This document shows positions 1 through 8,904 of a stretch of 64,000 nucleotides of DNA, in pieces. Source of the stretch: Pseudoalteromonas carrageenovora IAM 12662 (GTDB taxonomy: Bacteria > Pseudomonadota > Gammaproteobacteria > Enterobacterales > Alteromonadaceae). The stretch lies in the NCBI RefSeq assembly GCF_900239935.1, contig NZ_LT965928.1, positions 3,243,520-3,307,519 of the forward strand. The letters are read 5' to 3'. The translations under genes and the position numbers were made by a program. The notes under the pieces were generated by a model. It searched no databases. It worked only from the letters and a program-made list of their open reading frames with translations, and was not told the origin of the DNA. Numbering within the stretch: the stretch's first letter is position 1; every line of letters starts with the position of its first letter.

Positions 1-1
1 C

Positions 2-2056
2 GAGTACTTTGCTAAAGAGCTAAGTTGGCTGTCGTTTAACGAACGCGTATTGCAAGAAGCAAAAGATAAGAATAACCCCATTATTGAACGCATGCGTTTT
101 TTAGGCATTTTTTCTAATAACCTCGATGAGTTTTTCAGAGTTAGGGTTGCCGATGTTAAGCGTCGTATTTTATTGAATAAGCTTCCCGATGCTAATTTTG
201 AAGAAGACGAAGTACTTCTAAGCCAAATACAAAAAAAGGTATTACAGCTTGGCAAAAAGTTTAATCAAATTCATCAACAAATTTTAAACGACCTAACCAT
301 CCATAACATCCATGTAGATCGCCCCGAAAAGTTGACTGAGTTTCACCTAAATTGGTTAAAATACTATTTTCACGACAACGTATTACAGCATATATCCCCT
401 ATTCTACTCGACGAAAATAAAGACTACTCAGATTACATAAATGACACTATGACCTATCTGTTCGTAGAAATGAGTGACGAGAAAAGTCACTTTGCTATGC
501 TTGAAGTACCTACAGATCGGGTTCCTCGCTTTATAATATTACCGCCTGAAAAAACACGTCGTCGTAAAACAATAGTGATGCTAGATGACGTGATTTCATA
601 TTTTTTAAATGACGTATTTAGTAATTTTTTTAACTTTGAAACTATTCAAGGGCACGCAATAAAACTAACTCGTGATGCCGAATATAATCTTGATGATGAG
701 CTAGAAGAAGGCTTGCTTGATAAAATGTCTAAGGGACTAAAGCAGCGTATTTATGCAGAGCCAGTTCGTCTTGTATACGATGAAGCGATGCCTGAAGGCA
801 TGTTAAAAGTTATGAAAAAGCGTTTAAATGTTACGCATCACGATGCACTTATTCCCGCAGGGCGCTATCGTAACTTTAGAGACTTTATAGCCTTTCCAAA
901 TGTGGGCCGCCAATACCTTGAAAACAAGCCTCTACCAGCACTACAAAGCACTGCTTTTAACAAGCACACGAGCGTATTTGACGCCATAACTGAGCAAGAT
1001 ATATTACTTTATTACCCCTATCATACTTTTAATCATTTACTAGAGTTTGTACGCCAGGCTGCATTTGACCCAGTAGTGACGCAAATTAAAGTAAATATTT
1101 ACCGCGTTGCCAGTAAATCACGGCTTATCTCTTCATTAATCAATGCGGCAAAAAATGGCAAAAAAGTAACTGTAATGGTTGAGCTTAAAGCCCGTTTTGA
1201 TGAGCAAAATAATATTGAGTGGGCAAAAGTGCTAAGCAGTGCTGGCATAAAAGTGATTTTTGGTATTCCTGCGCTAAAAGTACACAGTAAGCTGTGTATT
1301 ATTCATCGCAAAGAGAAAAATAAAATAGTGAAATACGCGCACATAGGCACCGGGAATTTTCATGAGAAAACAGCAAAAATTTACACTGACTTTAGCCTTT
1401 TCACTAAGCACTCCGGTATTTGTGAGGAATGCGATAGTGTATTTAAATTTATAGAAAGCAGCTATAAGCCATTTAATTTTGAATATCTCATGCTTTCTCC
1501 TATTAATGCGCGCGATATGCTGTTGGATTTAATAGATAAAGAAATTCAGCATGTAGAAAACGGCAATCCCGGTAAAATCACTGTAAAAATAAATAATTTA
1601 GTTGATAAGCAGCTTGTTGATAAGCTTTATTACGCAGGGCGCAGAGGCGTTAAAATACGTATTATCGTTCGTGGTATGTGCTCATTAATACCTGGCCTTG
1701 CTAAGTTTAGCGACAATATAAGAGTAATAAGTATTGTTGATCGTTTTTTAGAGCACCCTAGAGTCATGGTATTTGGTAATAACGGTGACGACAAAGTATA
1801 TATTTCGTCTGCCGATTGGATGACTCGTAATCTAGATCACCGTGTTGAGGTGGGCGTACCAATCTTAGATGCTAAATTAAAACAGCTCATTATTGATATT
1901 TTAGAGCTACAATTTAAAGACCGTACTAAAGCGCGGCTAATCGATAGCGAGCAAAAAAATACGTATGTAAGACGCGGAAACAGAAAAAAAATACGCTCGC
2001 AGATTGCAATTTATGACCATCTAAAAAAATGGGAACACAATTATAATAATGAATGA
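2..2056 (+). CDS. ppk1: Polyphosphate kinase 1 (5' end outside window)
   Basis: Makes inorganic polyphosphate from ATP at the inner membrane through a phosphohistidine intermediate. The frame is open from base 2 with the classic N-terminal KELSWLSFNERVL motif, so the true start lies upstream of the window; the TTG at 50 is internal. The two active-site histidines stand out: one in KVHSK (codon at 1283) and one in YAHIGTGNF (codon at 1340). They are 19 residues apart, the same spacing as H435 and H454 of the E. coli enzyme. The C-terminal half has the phospholipase D-like PPK fold. The stop overlaps the ppx start by 8 bp, so the two are translated as one operon. Confidence 0.97.
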   Translation, partial: EYFAKELSWLSFNERVLQEAKDKNNPIIERMRFLGIFSNNLDEFFRVRVADVKRRILLNKLPDANFEEDEVLLSQIQKKVLQLGKKFNQIHQQILNDLTIHNIHVDRPEKLTEFHLNWLKYYFHDNVLQHISPILLDENKDYSDYINDTMTYLFVEMSDEKSHFAMLEVPTDRVPRFIILPPEKTRRRKTIVMLDDVISYFLNDVFSNFFNFETIQGHAIKLTRDAEYNLDDELEEGLLDKMSKGLKQRIYAEPVRLVYDEAMPEGMLKVMKKRLNVTHHDALIPAGRYRNFRDFIAFPNVGRQYLENKPLPALQSTAFNKHTSVFDAITEQDILLYYPYHTFNHLLEFVRQAAFDPVVTQIKVNIYRVASKSRLISSLINAAKNGKKVTVMVELKARFDEQNNIEWAKVLSSAGIKVIFGIPALKVHSKLCIIHRKEKNKIVKYAHIGTGNFHEKTAKIYTDFSLFTKHSGICEECDSVFKFIESSYKPFNFEYLMLSPINARDMLLDLIDKEIQHVENGNPGKITVKINNLVDKQLVDKLYYAGRRGVKIRIIVRGMCSLIPGLAKFSDNIRVISIVDRFLEHPRVMVFGNNGDDKVYISSADWMTRNLDHRVEVGVPILDAKLKQLIIDILELQFKDRTKARLIDSEQKNTYVRRGNRKKIRSQIAIYDHLKKWEHNYNNE

Positions 2057-3536
2057 TCACCCCTCAATAGCAGCCGTCGATTTAGGCTCAAATAGCTTTC
2101 ATTTAGTGGTTGCTCGCGAAGTTGATGGCACACTACAAATTCTGCATAAAGAAAAGCAGCGTGTATATTTAGCAGACGGACTAGATGATAAATTTAGGCT
2201 CAGCCAGCAAGCAATTGATCGTGCCTTAATTGTGCTTAAGCAGTTTGCAAAAACGCTACAGGACTTCCCTGCCTGCAACGTAAAAGTAGCAGCAACTTAT
2301 ACTTTTCGCAGAGCTAAAAATATTCATGCCTTTTTAACGCAGGCCAATAAAGTATTCCCTTTTCATATTGATGTAATTGCAGGGCAAGAAGAAGCACGGC
2401 TCATTTATCAAGGGGTTGCTCATTATGTACATAACGAAGATAACCGTCTTGTTATTGATATAGGGGGCGGTAGTACAGAGCTTATAGTTGGTAGGCATTT
2501 TAAACATAAACTACTTACAAGCCGTAATATGGGATGCGTTAGTTACACCAATCAATTTTTTAGTGACGGCATAATAAATGGTAAGCGCTTTAATAAAGCT
2601 GAAATAAAAGCAGAACAAGAAATAGAAGCTATTTTTGCCAATTATATATCAGAGGGCTGGAAAAGCGTTATTGGTACCTCAGGAACTATTAAATCGATAT
2701 TGGCTATGGTGAGTGCTCAAAACCTTCATCAGCCTTGTATAACTTACGACGATTTATTAACCCTGAAACAACAATTTATAAAAGCAAAAAAAATTGATAA
2801 TTTAGAAATTGAAGGACTAACACCAGAACGTCAGCAAAGTATGTGTGGCGGACTTGCTATTTTAATTGCAATTTTTAGGGAGTTTGCAATCACCGAGCTA
2901 ACTTACAGTGATTTTTCACTGCGTGAGGGGCTGCTTCATGAAATGCAGCAAAAGTTAGCTGACAAAGACATACGCAGTAACACAATAAATAACGTTAGCG
3001 ACAGATACACCGTAGATAAAGCTCACGCGACACGGGTTTCAGATACCGCTATTTGGCTTTATGAGCGCTTAAAATCCCCTTGGCAGCTTAACAATAAAGA
3101 CGATGTTGCTTTACTAATTTGGGCAGCAAAACTACACGAAATTGGTCTCTCTATTAACTCATCAGGTATTAATAAGCACAGTGCTTATATTGTTGCTAAT
3201 AGCCAGTTACCGGGCTTTACACAGCAAGAGCAGCTAATACTCAGCTCACTTATTCGTTTTTATCGTAAAAAAATTAAACTCGATGAGCTTTCTGAATTTA
3301 TAACTATTTCTCAGCAGCAAGTTCTTAAGCTTATTACTATTTTACGTTTAGCGATTTTATTTAATCAAAAACGACAAGTTAGCCAAAAACCAAATATGGA
3401 AATTAGCGCAAATAGTACCGGGCTATTTATAAAGTTTTGCGATAACTACCTTCAGGAGCATACCCTACTGCAAGCCGATTTAGAGCTAGAACAGCGCTAT
3501 TTGAAAAAGGTCGGAATAGCGCTTAACTGCTCATAA
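2049..3536 (+). CDS. ppx: Exopolyphosphatase (Ppx/GppA family)
   Basis: Predicted to release terminal phosphate from polyphosphate. The ASKHA-type phosphatase fold shows in AAVDLGSNSFHLVV near the N terminus and VIDIGGGSTELIVG near residue 140, the two phosphate/ATP loops of the family. The C-terminal third is the HD-like helical domain typical of long (about 500 aa) Ppx proteins. The ATG overlaps ppk1 by 8 bp, giving the usual ppk-ppx pair of opposing enzymes. GppA-type pppGpp phosphatase activity is possible for the family, but the pairing with ppk favours Ppx. Confidence 0.95.
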   Translation: MNDHPSIAAVDLGSNSFHLVVAREVDGTLQILHKEKQRVYLADGLDDKFRLSQQAIDRALIVLKQFAKTLQDFPACNVKVAATYTFRRAKNIHAFLTQANKVFPFHIDVIAGQEEARLIYQGVAHYVHNEDNRLVIDIGGGSTELIVGRHFKHKLLTSRNMGCVSYTNQFFSDGIINGKRFNKAEIKAEQEIEAIFANYISEGWKSVIGTSGTIKSILAMVSAQNLHQPCITYDDLLTLKQQFIKAKKIDNLEIEGLTPERQQSMCGGLAILIAIFREFAITELTYSDFSLREGLLHEMQQKLADKDIRSNTINNVSDRYTVDKAHATRVSDTAIWLYERLKSPWQLNNKDDVALLIWAAKLHEIGLSINSSGINKHSAYIVANSQLPGFTQQEQLILSSLIRFYRKKIKLDELSEFITISQQQVLKLITILRLAILFNQKRQVSQKPNMEISANSTGLFIKFCDNYLQEHTLLQADLELEQRYLKKVGIALNCS

Positions 3537-3538
3537 GC

Positions 3539-3573
3539 CAACAAAAGTAAGGTGAGTCACCCTGCTTTTGTTG
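3539..3573. terminator. Bidirectional terminator between ppx and the convergent gene
   Basis: CAACAAAAG and CTTTTGTTG form a 9-bp perfect stem, with an inner GGTG/CACC stem around an AGT loop. It lies directly between two convergent stop codons, so it can serve both genes. Uridine runs are short. Confidence 0.6.
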
Positions 3574-4029
3574 CTACATATCCATATGGCGGTTTGTGCT
3601 TTGCATCATTTGCTTTAAGCCTTGCTCTTCAAGCTCTAATATTTGCCCAAGCTTTTCTTGACCGTTATCTGTTTCGGCGCGCTCTAATAAATATTTATAA
3701 AGCTCAATCACCTTTTGATGCTGGCTCGATAAGTAGTTTTGAATTACTTTTTCATCAAACTGCTGATCTTTACTAATATCTTCAAATGTGATCAGATCAG
3801 GGTTTTCTGCAAAGTATTCATAACTATAAGTATCTAAAGTATTAATTTCGGTAATTGCTTTAAAGCCCACTAAATCCTCAGCAAGCTTTTTTTCATAACT
3901 TAGGTAATAGTCCACCAGCATCGCGTTATGTTCATCAAGTATATCTTTTACGCTATAAAAATTTGCCGCCATTTGTGTGTGAAATAAAACGGTCCAATCG
4001 TACACTTCTTTAATTGTTTTAACTTGCAT
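3574..4029 (-). CDS. Hypothetical helical protein, ferritin-like fold possible
   Basis: A 151-residue cytosolic protein with no signal peptide or membrane segment; I do not recognise the family with certainty. The sequence reads as four amphipathic helices (about residues 5-28, 33-60, 92-118 and 122-143). Carboxylates and His occur at helix positions that could bind metal: FHTQMA, LDEHN, YEKKLAED and the ELEEQ stretch. This pattern is reminiscent of rubrerythrin/ferritin-like four-helix bundles, but the ExxH pairs of true rubrerythrins are not clear, so the fold is inference. It lies after the cus operon on the same strand, across a 223-bp spacer holding a large palindrome, and converges on ppx. 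Confidence 0.6.
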   Translation of the reverse strand: MQVKTIKEVYDWTVLFHTQMAANFYSVKDILDEHNAMLVDYYLSYEKKLAEDLVGFKAITEINTLDTYSYEYFAENPDLITFEDISKDQQFDEKVIQNYLSSQHQKVIELYKYLLERAETDNGQEKLGQILELEEQGLKQMMQSTNRHMDM

Positions 4030-4172
4030 GTGCGTTCCTTACTAAGTTGACTGTACTACTTTGTTGCGTAAAACATGCCAACAAAAAAACACTTAAAAAC
4101 AAAAACTTAAAATTATGATAAATAATAATGAATCATTTAATAGAACAACTTACAAATTATAGGTAATTTTTA

Positions 4173-4244
4173 TAGAGCAATGCTTTAGTAACCTGAGCCT
4201 AGTTGCTAGGCGCAGATCAGGTTTAAAAATAATACATTGCTCTA
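4173..4244. repeat. 72-bp nested palindrome after cusA
   Basis: The outer arms TAGAGCAATG (4173-4182) and CATTGCTCTA (4235-4244) are perfect 10-bp inverted repeats. Inside them ACCTGA (4191-4196) pairs with TCAGGT (4217-4222). The core GCCTAG-TTG-CTAGGC (4197-4211) is a perfect 6-bp hairpin with a 3-nt loop. It starts 8 bp past the cusA stop. No long uridine run follows on the minus strand, so it is not a standard intrinsic terminator. It could be an mRNA 3'-end stabiliser, a small non-autonomous element or part of a small RNA. Confidence 0.7.
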
Positions 4245-4252
4245 TTACTTCG

Positions 4253-7200
4253 TTATTTAAGCCCTTGCTTGCGCCATAATAAGTAAACGGCAGGAATAAC
4301 AACCAAGGTAAGGGCAATTGCGCTTATCATGCCGCCAACCATAGGCGCTGCAATTCGGCTCATTACTTCGCTGCCAGTACCTGTACCATAAAGCACTGGT
4401 AGCAAGCCAATAATAATAGTCGCTACCGTCATCATTACTGGGCGCACCCGCAGCCCTGCGCCTTCAATAATTGCTTGTTGTAACTGTATTAAACTAAGCG
4501 GCTTACCTATTTGCTCAGCTTCTAAGGATTTTTCTTGGTAGGCCTGATTTAGATACACCAACATAATTACGCCAATTTCAACGGCAACACCGGCTAAGGC
4601 AATAAAGCCCACTCCTACTGCTACTGAAAAATTAAATCCCTCTAAATACATTAACCATACGCCACCAATCATCGCTAGTGGCAACGTAGCCATAATAATA
4701 GTCACTTCAGCAAAGCTTCTAAAATTAAGGTAAAGCAATACAATAATAATCGCTAAAGTAAGCGGTAATACGTAAGTAAGCTTGTCTTTGGCTCGCTGCA
4801 TGTATTCGTACTGTCCAGCCCATGTAATAGAATAACCAGCAGGCAATACCAAGTGCTTATTTAATACTTGCTGAGCATTTTGTACGTAAGTGCCAATATC
4901 AACACCGTCAATATCAATAAGCGCCCAACCATTTACACGTGCATTTTCGCTTTTTATACCAGGTGGACCATCTTCAATAAATACATCTGCTACATCAGCA
5001 AGTGCTATACGCTGCCCAGAAGGAGTTACAATAGGTAACAACATTAGTTCTTCTGGCGAGTCTCTGTATGCTTGCGGATAACGCAAATTAACAGGGTAGC
5101 GCTCTTGCCCCTCTACGGTTTGCGTTACGTTTGTACCACCTATTGCAGTCGATATAACTTGCTGTACGTCGCTAATGTTTAAGCTATAACGCGCGGCTTT
5201 TTCACGATTTATATCTACTTTTATGTAACGTCCACCGGCTACGCGCTCTGAGTAAACCGATGCGGTGCCTTGCACATCTTTTAAAAGCACTTCTATTTGT
5301 TGACCAATTTTTTGAATTTCGCTCAACTGTGGTCCCGCAACTTTAATACCTACTGGGGTTTTAATGCCCGTTGCAAGCATATCAATACGTGTTTTAATTG
5401 GCATTACCCACGCATTCGTCAGCCCCGGAAACTTAACCAAACCGTCGAGTTCTTTTTTAAGCTTTTCAAGGGTCATACCCTCGCGCCATTCGTCTTTTGG
5501 TTTTAGCTGAATAAACGTCTCTATCATTGTAAGAGGCGCAGGATCTGTTGCAGTTTCTGCTCGCCCAACTTTCCCAAATACCGATTTAACCTCTGGCACC
5601 GTGGCAATTAACTTATCGGTTTGCTGCAAAATTTCACGGGCTTTACCTATCGATAAACCAGGATACGTTGTGGGCATATACATTAAGTCGCCCTCATCGA
5701 GTGGCGGAATAAATTCACTGCCTATTTTGTTTACCGGGTAAAAGCCAATAACAGAAACAACCACCGCGAGTACCAATGTCATTTTTGGAAATTTAAGCAC
5801 CCAGTTAAGTAATGGCCGATACGCTGCAACAAGTAATCGGTTAACTGGATTTTTTTGCTCCGAAATAACTTTACCTCTAATAAAGTAACCCATTAATACC
5901 GGCACTAAGGTAATCGCAAGCCCAGCAGACGCTGCCATAGCATAGGTTTTAGTGTAAGCCAGTGGCGCAAACATACGCCCTTCTTGCGCTTCTAAAATAA
6001 ATACCGGCATAAAGCTTACGGTTATAATAAGTAAACTAAAAAACAATGCAGGGCCGACTTCACTAGTCGCTTTAACAACTACCTCCCAGCGGTTTTCGTT
6101 AGTTAATGGCGTTTTTTCCATATGCTTATGCATATTTTCAATCATGACTATCGCGCCGTCGGTCATAGCACCAATGGCAATGGCAATGCCCCCTAACGAC
6201 ATTATATTGGCGTTAATACCTTGCCAATACATAATGATAAACGCAGTTAAAATACCTAGTGGCAAGGTAATAATTGCCACCAAAGATGAGCGCACATGAA
6301 ACAAAAACACCACACATACCAAAGCAACTACAATCAGCTCTTCAATTAATTTATTGGTTAGGTTATCAACCGCGTTACTTATTAAGTTGGAGCGATCGTA
6401 CACAGGGATTATTTCAACGCCCTCTGGTAATCCTCTTTTGAGTGATTCTAATTTTGCTTTTACCAATTCAATTGTTTTTTGTGCATTTTCGCCATAGCGC
6501 ATAATAACTATGCCGCCAGTTACTTCGCCTTCTCCATTTAGCTCGGCTATACCGCGCCGCATTTGCGGCCCTAACCGTATGTCGGCTACATCTCGCAATT
6601 GCAGCGCAGTTCCATTAGCGTTTACACCAAGGGGAATAGCCTCTAAATCGGCTACACTTTTTATATAGCCGGTGCTTGTTACCATGTATTCAGCCTCAGC
6701 CATTTCTACCACAGAGGCGCCCATTTCTTGATTGCCTTGCTTTATAGCCGTTTGAATCAGGCTAAGCGGAATACCATATGCGCGTAACTTATCAGGCTCT
6801 ACATTTACTTGATATTGCTTAACCATGCCACCTACGGCTGCAACTTCTGATACCCCCGGCACTGTTTGTAATTCAAACTTTAAAAACCAATCTTGCAAAC
6901 TTCTTAATTGGCTAATGTCATGCTTATTTGTTTTATCAACCAGTGCATATAAGTAAATCCAACCAACACCCGTTGCATCGGGGCCAAGCTCTGCATTAGC
7001 CGTTTCCGGAAGGCGTTTTGCTACTTGCCCTAAATATTCTTGCACGCGGCTTCGCGCCCAATACAAATCGGTTTTTTCATCAAAAATAACGTAAACATAT
7101 GAGTCGCCAAAAAACGAAAAACCTCTTACTGTTTGCGCTCTTGGCACAGAAAGCATCGCTGAAGTAAGCGGAAATGTGACTTGGTCTTGCACAACTTGAG

Positions 7201-7372
7201 GGGCTTGCCCGGGATACGAGGTTTTAATAATCACCTGCACATCAGATAAATCAGGCAGCGCATCAACAGGGGTATTTTTTACTGCATATAACCCTCCCCC
7301 CATGAGTATTAATGTAAGCAACAACACAAAAAAGCGATTGCTAACAGACCAGCGAATAATGGCAGTTATCAT
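4253..7372 (-). CDS. cusA: Cu(I)/Ag(I) RND efflux pump inner-membrane subunit
   Basis: Proton-driven RND transporter of the heavy-metal (HME-RND) class, 1039 residues, expected to form a trimer with 12 membrane helices and two periplasmic porter domains. Metal specificity can be read from the three conserved methionines: M566 in YMPTT, M616 in PLTMIE and M665 in IDMLATGIK. They match E. coli CusA M573, M623 and M672 with identical spacing (50 and 49 residues), so monovalent copper/silver is favoured over the Zn/Co/Cd substrates of CzcA. The start lies 8 bp after the cusB stop. It is the last gene of the minus-strand cus operon. Confidence 0.95.
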   Translation of the reverse strand: MITAIIRWSVSNRFFVLLLTLILMGGGLYAVKNTPVDALPDLSDVQVIIKTSYPGQAPQVVQDQVTFPLTSAMLSVPRAQTVRGFSFFGDSYVYVIFDEKTDLYWARSRVQEYLGQVAKRLPETANAELGPDATGVGWIYLYALVDKTNKHDISQLRSLQDWFLKFELQTVPGVSEVAAVGGMVKQYQVNVEPDKLRAYGIPLSLIQTAIKQGNQEMGASVVEMAEAEYMVTSTGYIKSVADLEAIPLGVNANGTALQLRDVADIRLGPQMRRGIAELNGEGEVTGGIVIMRYGENAQKTIELVKAKLESLKRGLPEGVEIIPVYDRSNLISNAVDNLTNKLIEELIVVALVCVVFLFHVRSSLVAIITLPLGILTAFIIMYWQGINANIMSLGGIAIAIGAMTDGAIVMIENMHKHMEKTPLTNENRWEVVVKATSEVGPALFFSLLIITVSFMPVFILEAQEGRMFAPLAYTKTYAMAASAGLAITLVPVLMGYFIRGKVISEQKNPVNRLLVAAYRPLLNWVLKFPKMTLVLAVVVSVIGFYPVNKIGSEFIPPLDEGDLMYMPTTYPGLSIGKAREILQQTDKLIATVPEVKSVFGKVGRAETATDPAPLTMIETFIQLKPKDEWREGMTLEKLKKELDGLVKFPGLTNAWVMPIKTRIDMLATGIKTPVGIKVAGPQLSEIQKIGQQIEVLLKDVQGTASVYSERVAGGRYIKVDINREKAARYSLNISDVQQVISTAIGGTNVTQTVEGQERYPVNLRYPQAYRDSPEELMLLPIVTPSGQRIALADVADVFIEDGPPGIKSENARVNGWALIDIDGVDIGTYVQNAQQVLNKHLVLPAGYSITWAGQYEYMQRAKDKLTYVLPLTLAIIIVLLYLNFRSFAEVTIIMATLPLAMIGGVWLMYLEGFNFSVAVGVGFIALAGVAVEIGVIMLVYLNQAYQEKSLEAEQIGKPLSLIQLQQAIIEGAGLRVRPVMMTVATIIIGLLPVLYGTGTGSEVMSRIAAPMVGGMISAIALTLVVIPAVYLLWRKQGLK

Positions 7373-7380
7373 AATGGCTC

Positions 7381-8904
7381 CTAGTGAGAACTATGTTGCA
7401 TAGTAGAGTGGCTATTTGGCTTTGCGACTTTTATATCTGTAACCACAAATTCATCGTTAATAATGCTAAACGTAAAATTAATATACTGAGCATGTTTTAG
7501 CTGGCTAATATCTACCTCTGCCGATAATATAAAATCCATTGTGGCAGGCTCTCGACTCCATTTTGGTATGGCCTCACGGCTAATATTAATGACACGATTT
7601 TGTAAGTTTATTGCATTAATAGTACCGTTAACTGTAGCTGTTTGTGGCTGCATAGTTGCCTTCATATCCATGTTCATATTCGAGTGTGGTCTAGCGTCTA
7701 AATTAGGCATGTCCATTCGCTTAAAGTCAGAGCTTTTACTCGACTCAGAATCAATTAAAAACTGCGCCGAGATAACAACCGTATCGCCCTCTAAAACGCC
7801 CGATAAAATAACGGCTTCGCTACTATTAATATGCCCAACATCTACTTGCACCGATTTATATCTCCCCTCACCTTTTGCGATAACAACTCGGTTTTGATGC
7901 TGAGTCCGAATAACCGCTTCTTTAGGAACAGTGAGGTGAGCTTCACTCGCGCTTGAATGAATGCTTACTTGTGCAAACATATTAGGTTTTAAACGGTGAT
8001 CTTTATTATTAAATCTGAGTCTTACACGCAAAGTCCGATTTTTAGCATCAAGCGCGGGGTAAATATAATCTACTTTGCCTTGCCACTTTTCTCCCTTTAA
8101 ATAATCAAGGGTCATAGTAACAGGTAAGCCAACACTCACTTGCTCGACTTGTCGCTCAAATACCTCCGCCTCTACCCAAACTTCATCTAACTGAGCAATA
8201 CTCATCATTGATGTGCCTGGTTTTACAAAAAAACCTTCTCGTACATTTAGCTCATCAACCACGCCACTTTCACGGGCGTAAAATGTAATGTTTTGCATTA
8301 CTTTTTTATTATTTTGAAGACGCTGTATAAACCCATCAGACACATTTAACGATTCTAAACGTGCTTTTGCTGCCCTTATTAGCACCGTATTATTACGGTT
8401 TACTGCTAGTAAAAACTCTTCTTGAGCGTTCACTAATTGAGGGGAATATAAGGTATACAAAGGCTCACCCGCTTTAACTTGTGCGCCTTGTGCTTTTACA
8501 AATAAAGTTTCTAACCACCCTTCTACTCGTGGATGAATATGAATTAACTGATCTTGGTTGTACTGTACATATCCCACCGTATTAATATCGCTTTGTAGGG
8601 TTTTTAGCTGCACCTTACTGGTTCTTACGCCCAAGTTATTAACGACCTCTGGTGAAATAGTTACCGTACCTGGACTACTATTAGCATCATCTTTATAAAC
8701 AGGGACTAAATCCATCCCCATAGGCGAAAGGCCCGGCTCATCGCGTTTATAATTACTATCCATTGGCGCAACCCAATAAAGTGGTTCTTTTAAGGCATGT
8801 TGCTGCTCACCAGCTGCTGAGCTATCTGTTAAAAACTGCTGTGTTATCGCCAAAACACCCGCCCCCACAGCGCCCGCTATAAGTAGTTTTAAATTAGTAT
8901 TCAT
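7381..8904 (-). CDS. cusB: CusB-type periplasmic adaptor with N-terminal metal-binding and C-terminal CusF-like domains
   Basis: Membrane-fusion protein linking CusA to the outer-membrane channel. Order: signal anchor (residues 1-20), a short heavy-metal-binding domain (about 43-70, YWVAPMD and SPMGMDLVPVY), the hairpin/lipoyl/beta-barrel adaptor core (about 90-390), a Met-rich linker, then a CusF-like small barrel (about 420-495) ending in a His/Met tail. In E. coli CusF is a separate chaperone; here it is fused. W449 and M456 resemble CusF W44 and M49, but the position of CusF His36 is Arg (ISREAI versus ISHEPI) and the first Met of MTM is Ala, so copper binding may be weakened. The ATG overlaps the end of the upstream gene by 11 bp. 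Confidence 0.93.
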   Translation of the reverse strand: MNTNLKLLIAGAVGAGVLAITQQFLTDSSAAGEQQHALKEPLYWVAPMDSNYKRDEPGLSPMGMDLVPVYKDDANSSPGTVTISPEVVNNLGVRTSKVQLKTLQSDINTVGYVQYNQDQLIHIHPRVEGWLETLFVKAQGAQVKAGEPLYTLYSPQLVNAQEEFLLAVNRNNTVLIRAAKARLESLNVSDGFIQRLQNNKKVMQNITFYARESGVVDELNVREGFFVKPGTSMMSIAQLDEVWVEAEVFERQVEQVSVGLPVTMTLDYLKGEKWQGKVDYIYPALDAKNRTLRVRLRFNNKDHRLKPNMFAQVSIHSSASEAHLTVPKEAVIRTQHQNRVVIAKGEGRYKSVQVDVGHINSSEAVILSGVLEGDTVVISAQFLIDSESSKSSDFKRMDMPNLDARPHSNMNMDMKATMQPQTATVNGTINAINLQNRVINISREAIPKWSREPATMDFILSAEVDISQLKHAQYINFTFSIINDEFVVTDIKVAKPNSHSTMQHSSH

